DNA of 6,649 nt, taken from NCBI GenBank assembly GCA_025357895.1, contig JANYLL010000417.1:1-6649 (forward strand), read 5' to 3'. Position numbers and translations under genes: made by a program. Numbering within the stretch: the stretch's first letter is position 1; the number at the start of each line of letters is the position of its first letter. Positions 4,874 to 6,649 of this stretch are shown here, in pieces. Under the pieces are notes generated by a model that was not told the DNA's origin, did not search any database, and saw only the letters and a list, made by a program, of their open reading frames with translations. The stretch is from Ignavibacteriota bacterium (lineage in GTDB: Bacteria > Bacteroidota > Ignavibacteria > Palsa-1295).

Positions 4874-6649
4874 ATGCTTATGAAATACTACCAAAGCATT
4901 TATAAAACGGCTTGTTTACTAGTCGTTATAGCGCTTATGTGCGGTTCAGTAAAAAGTCAGAGCTTGCCTAATGTGCAGGTTTTTGTGACGTTGAATAGCC
5001 CTTCACCCTATTTATCCGATTGGCAGAGCCGGGCAAGTACGGCAATTGTATCGGTCATCAATACAGGATCGGCATTTCCTAGCAAGATTTGGGTAGAGTT
5101 TTACCTCAATGGTAGCCGAGTTGCCTATAGTCAACCTCTGAAACTCCCTGTCATACAGATAATTTCGGGGACGAATAATTTCAACGGAGAGCAGCTTGTT
5201 CCGCTTTCGACAGTTCATTATGAAAATAGCGTTGATCAAAACATACAACGAGCAGGGCGTATTCCCGACGGCCAGGTATGTCTGATCGTTCATGTAGAAG
5301 AGCTTGATCCTAAAACGGGTGTTGCTACCGGAAGGGAAGCAGTAAGTCAGCCCGGCACAGGCTGCTCTATCATTTTTAGCTACTCACCACCCGTACTTAT
5401 TTTACCATTAGATAATTCAGAATTATGCAAACTAGGAATTAATAATGTTGTAGAAAAAAACAATGGCCAGCCGATGCCGCTTTTTCAATGGACACCTATT
5501 ATTCCTGCACCTCCCTCTGACCTTGAGCCGGTTCGGTATCATTTTGCGATCTACGAAGTGCTGCCCGGGCAATCTCCGATCGCAGCTTTCCGAGGTGCTC
5601 GTTCGGTCTTTGAAACAGGTAACTCTTCAATTCCTGATCTGATAGGACTTACGAATCTTCTTTGGCCCACGCAATATTTTCTGCCTGAAAAAGGAAAGAC
5701 GTATGTCTGGAGCGTTCGTGCACTTGATCCTCACGGAAATCCCTTCGTTCTTACCAACGATGGATGGGCAACTCCATTTACATTTACTGTTACGCCGAAT
5801 TGCGATCAAAGTGCAAATAATGGAACGCCCTTAGAAGGACTTAATATTGCCCCAAGAGTACTCGATTTTGGGTCGGTGACTGTCGGAACAACTTCTGAAG
5901 CTAAGACTATTACGCTTATAAATACGGGTTCAAGTTCTATTGATCTTCAGCCTGTAAATATTGCGCAGATAGGAATGGCTGCCGGATTTTCCGTATCGCT
6001 TCAGCCTGCATTTCTAACTCTTAGTCCCGGGATGGGCACGTCCGTTACTGTTACTTTCAAACCGATATCGGTCGGAACTGCAGATGGCTCAGTACGGATA
6101 GCCGGGAATTCCGCAATAATATTAAAAGGACAAGGCGTTGATAATCTTTCGCCGACTATAAAAATACAATCGCCGAGCGGAGGAGAAATTCTTATAGCAG
6201 GCTCTCCACTCAAGATAAAATTTAATGCATCCGATAATGATGTACTTACAAATTATGCTATAGTGTATTCTATTAATGGTGGATTAACATTTTCCAATAC
6301 CGGTGTCGCAGATAATAATGCCGCTATTGCTCCGCCATCGGCGATGTGGAATGTTCCTGCTGATCTGCAGACATCTCAGGCTCTAATTAAAATTACTGCC
6401 AAAGATAAATCGGGAAATACCATTGAAGCAGTAAGCGGAGTATTTTCTATCGGAGATGGAACAGGGCAAAATGGAAATCCCGGCGGCGATCAGAATAATA
6501 TAAATGGTATAACCGGAGGGCAAAATTCTTCAGGACAAAATGGAAATTCATCCAATGGGGGTAACCGAAAGACCAAGAATACCAACATGGCTGACGTCTA
6601 TGTCATGAAAGATGCTAATTTAGAGCTTGATGGAAAATCTGCAGGGTGG
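4874..6649 (+). CDS. Large secreted multidomain protein (TANFOR-like, Fn3-like, ASH and Ig-like domains), 3' truncated
   Basis: The frame is open through the window end (592 codons seen). The start is ATG at 4874, or ATG at 4880 two codons later; only a weak AGG at 4867-4869 precedes them. A signal peptide covers about 1-29 (core 'ACLLVVIALMCGSV', cut near Ser-Gln-Ser). Residues 32-165, with 'SPSPYLSDW', 'NNFNGEQLVPL' and 'GRIPDGQVCLIVHVEELD', resemble the TANFOR domain of Bacteroidota surface proteins. Residues 172-306 look like a fibronectin III-type domain ('FQWTP', 'GKTYVWSVRALDP'). Residues 321-422 form an ASH/choice-of-anchor D domain ('VLDFGSVTVGTTSEAKTITLINTG', ending 'ILKGQGV'). Residues 427-526 resemble an Ig-like module starting 'SPSGGE'. 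Residues 529-563 are a Gly/Asn/Gln/Ser-rich linker, followed by a new segment. The protein is probably extracellular or surface-bound, perhaps exported by a type IX system and concerned with adhesion or structure; the sorting end is not in view. No catalytic motif was seen. Confidence 0.82.
   Translation, partial: MLMKYYQSIYKTACLLVVIALMCGSVKSQSLPNVQVFVTLNSPSPYLSDWQSRASTAIVSVINTGSAFPSKIWVEFYLNGSRVAYSQPLKLPVIQIISGTNNFNGEQLVPLSTVHYENSVDQNIQRAGRIPDGQVCLIVHVEELDPKTGVATGREAVSQPGTGCSIIFSYSPPVLILPLDNSELCKLGINNVVEKNNGQPMPLFQWTPIIPAPPSDLEPVRYHFAIYEVLPGQSPIAAFRGARSVFETGNSSIPDLIGLTNLLWPTQYFLPEKGKTYVWSVRALDPHGNPFVLTNDGWATPFTFTVTPNCDQSANNGTPLEGLNIAPRVLDFGSVTVGTTSEAKTITLINTGSSSIDLQPVNIAQIGMAAGFSVSLQPAFLTLSPGMGTSVTVTFKPISVGTADGSVRIAGNSAIILKGQGVDNLSPTIKIQSPSGGEILIAGSPLKIKFNASDNDVLTNYAIVYSINGGLTFSNTGVADNNAAIAPPSAMWNVPADLQTSQALIKITAKDKSGNTIEAVSGVFSIGDGTGQNGNPGGDQNNINGITGGQNSSGQNGNSSNGGNRKTKNTNMADVYVMKDANLELDGKSAGW
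6464..6547 (+). repeat. Degenerate coding repeat in the Gly/Asn/Gln linker
   Basis: A near-identical 15-base unit (GGGCAAAATGGAAAT at 6464-6478, AGGACAAAATGGAAAT at 6532-6547) encodes Gly-Gln-Asn-Gly-Asn twice, with a partial copy (GGGCAAAATTC) near 6518-6528. It belongs to the low-complexity linker of the secreted protein and could expand or shrink between strains. Confidence 0.5.

Noticed and set aside
5012..6213. Three minus-strand open frames (5012-5293, 5627-5809, 6001-6213)
   Set aside because: All lie opposite the continuous plus-strand frame with recognisable secreted domains; they are shadows.

Overview
The window looks like chromosomal DNA of a Bacteroidota/Chlorobiota-type bacterium, most likely near Ignavibacteria or Kapabacteria. 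The support is a DUF3098-type membrane protein beside a LolD/LolE-like pair, a TANFOR-like plus ASH-domain secreted protein, promoter candidates of the TTG/TAnnTTTG kind used in Bacteroidota, few Shine-Dalgarno sequences, and moderate-to-low GC by eye. The lineage is an inference; no marker gene here settles it.

Left end (1-287, + strand): the 3' part of rimM, a 16S rRNA maturation factor, cut by the window edge. It converges on a minus-strand block transcribed from about 2716 down to 297: a LolC/LolE-like permease, the ATPase LolD, and a small two-helix DUF3098-type protein. The block has a candidate nearly leaderless promoter (2723-2751) and a strong intrinsic terminator (240-275) that lies inside the rimM coding sequence. 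Together the permease and ATPase should form an inner-membrane transporter that releases lipoproteins for the outer membrane. A twin-hairpin repeat sits between permease and ATPase.

Middle (2775-4696, - strand): a cupin enzyme of the cysteine dioxygenase family, followed after 3 nt by a secreted protein of unknown function, then a terminator (3268-3298), then a second secreted protein of unknown function with its own candidate promoter overlapping that terminator. A palindrome related to the twin-hairpin repeat lies in frame inside the signal-peptide region of the first secreted protein.

Right end (4874-6649, + strand): a divergently transcribed large secreted multidomain protein (TANFOR-like, Fn3-like, ASH/choice-of-anchor D and Ig-like modules, then a Gly/Asn/Gln-rich linker). 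It is open at the window end, so its C-terminus, where any surface-sorting signal would lie, is not visible.

No tRNA, rRNA, CRISPR array, transposase or phage gene was seen. The most notable items are the palindromic repeat family, one copy intergenic and one translated, and the economical overlap of regulatory signals with coding sequence. I do not see a clear new multi-gene system.
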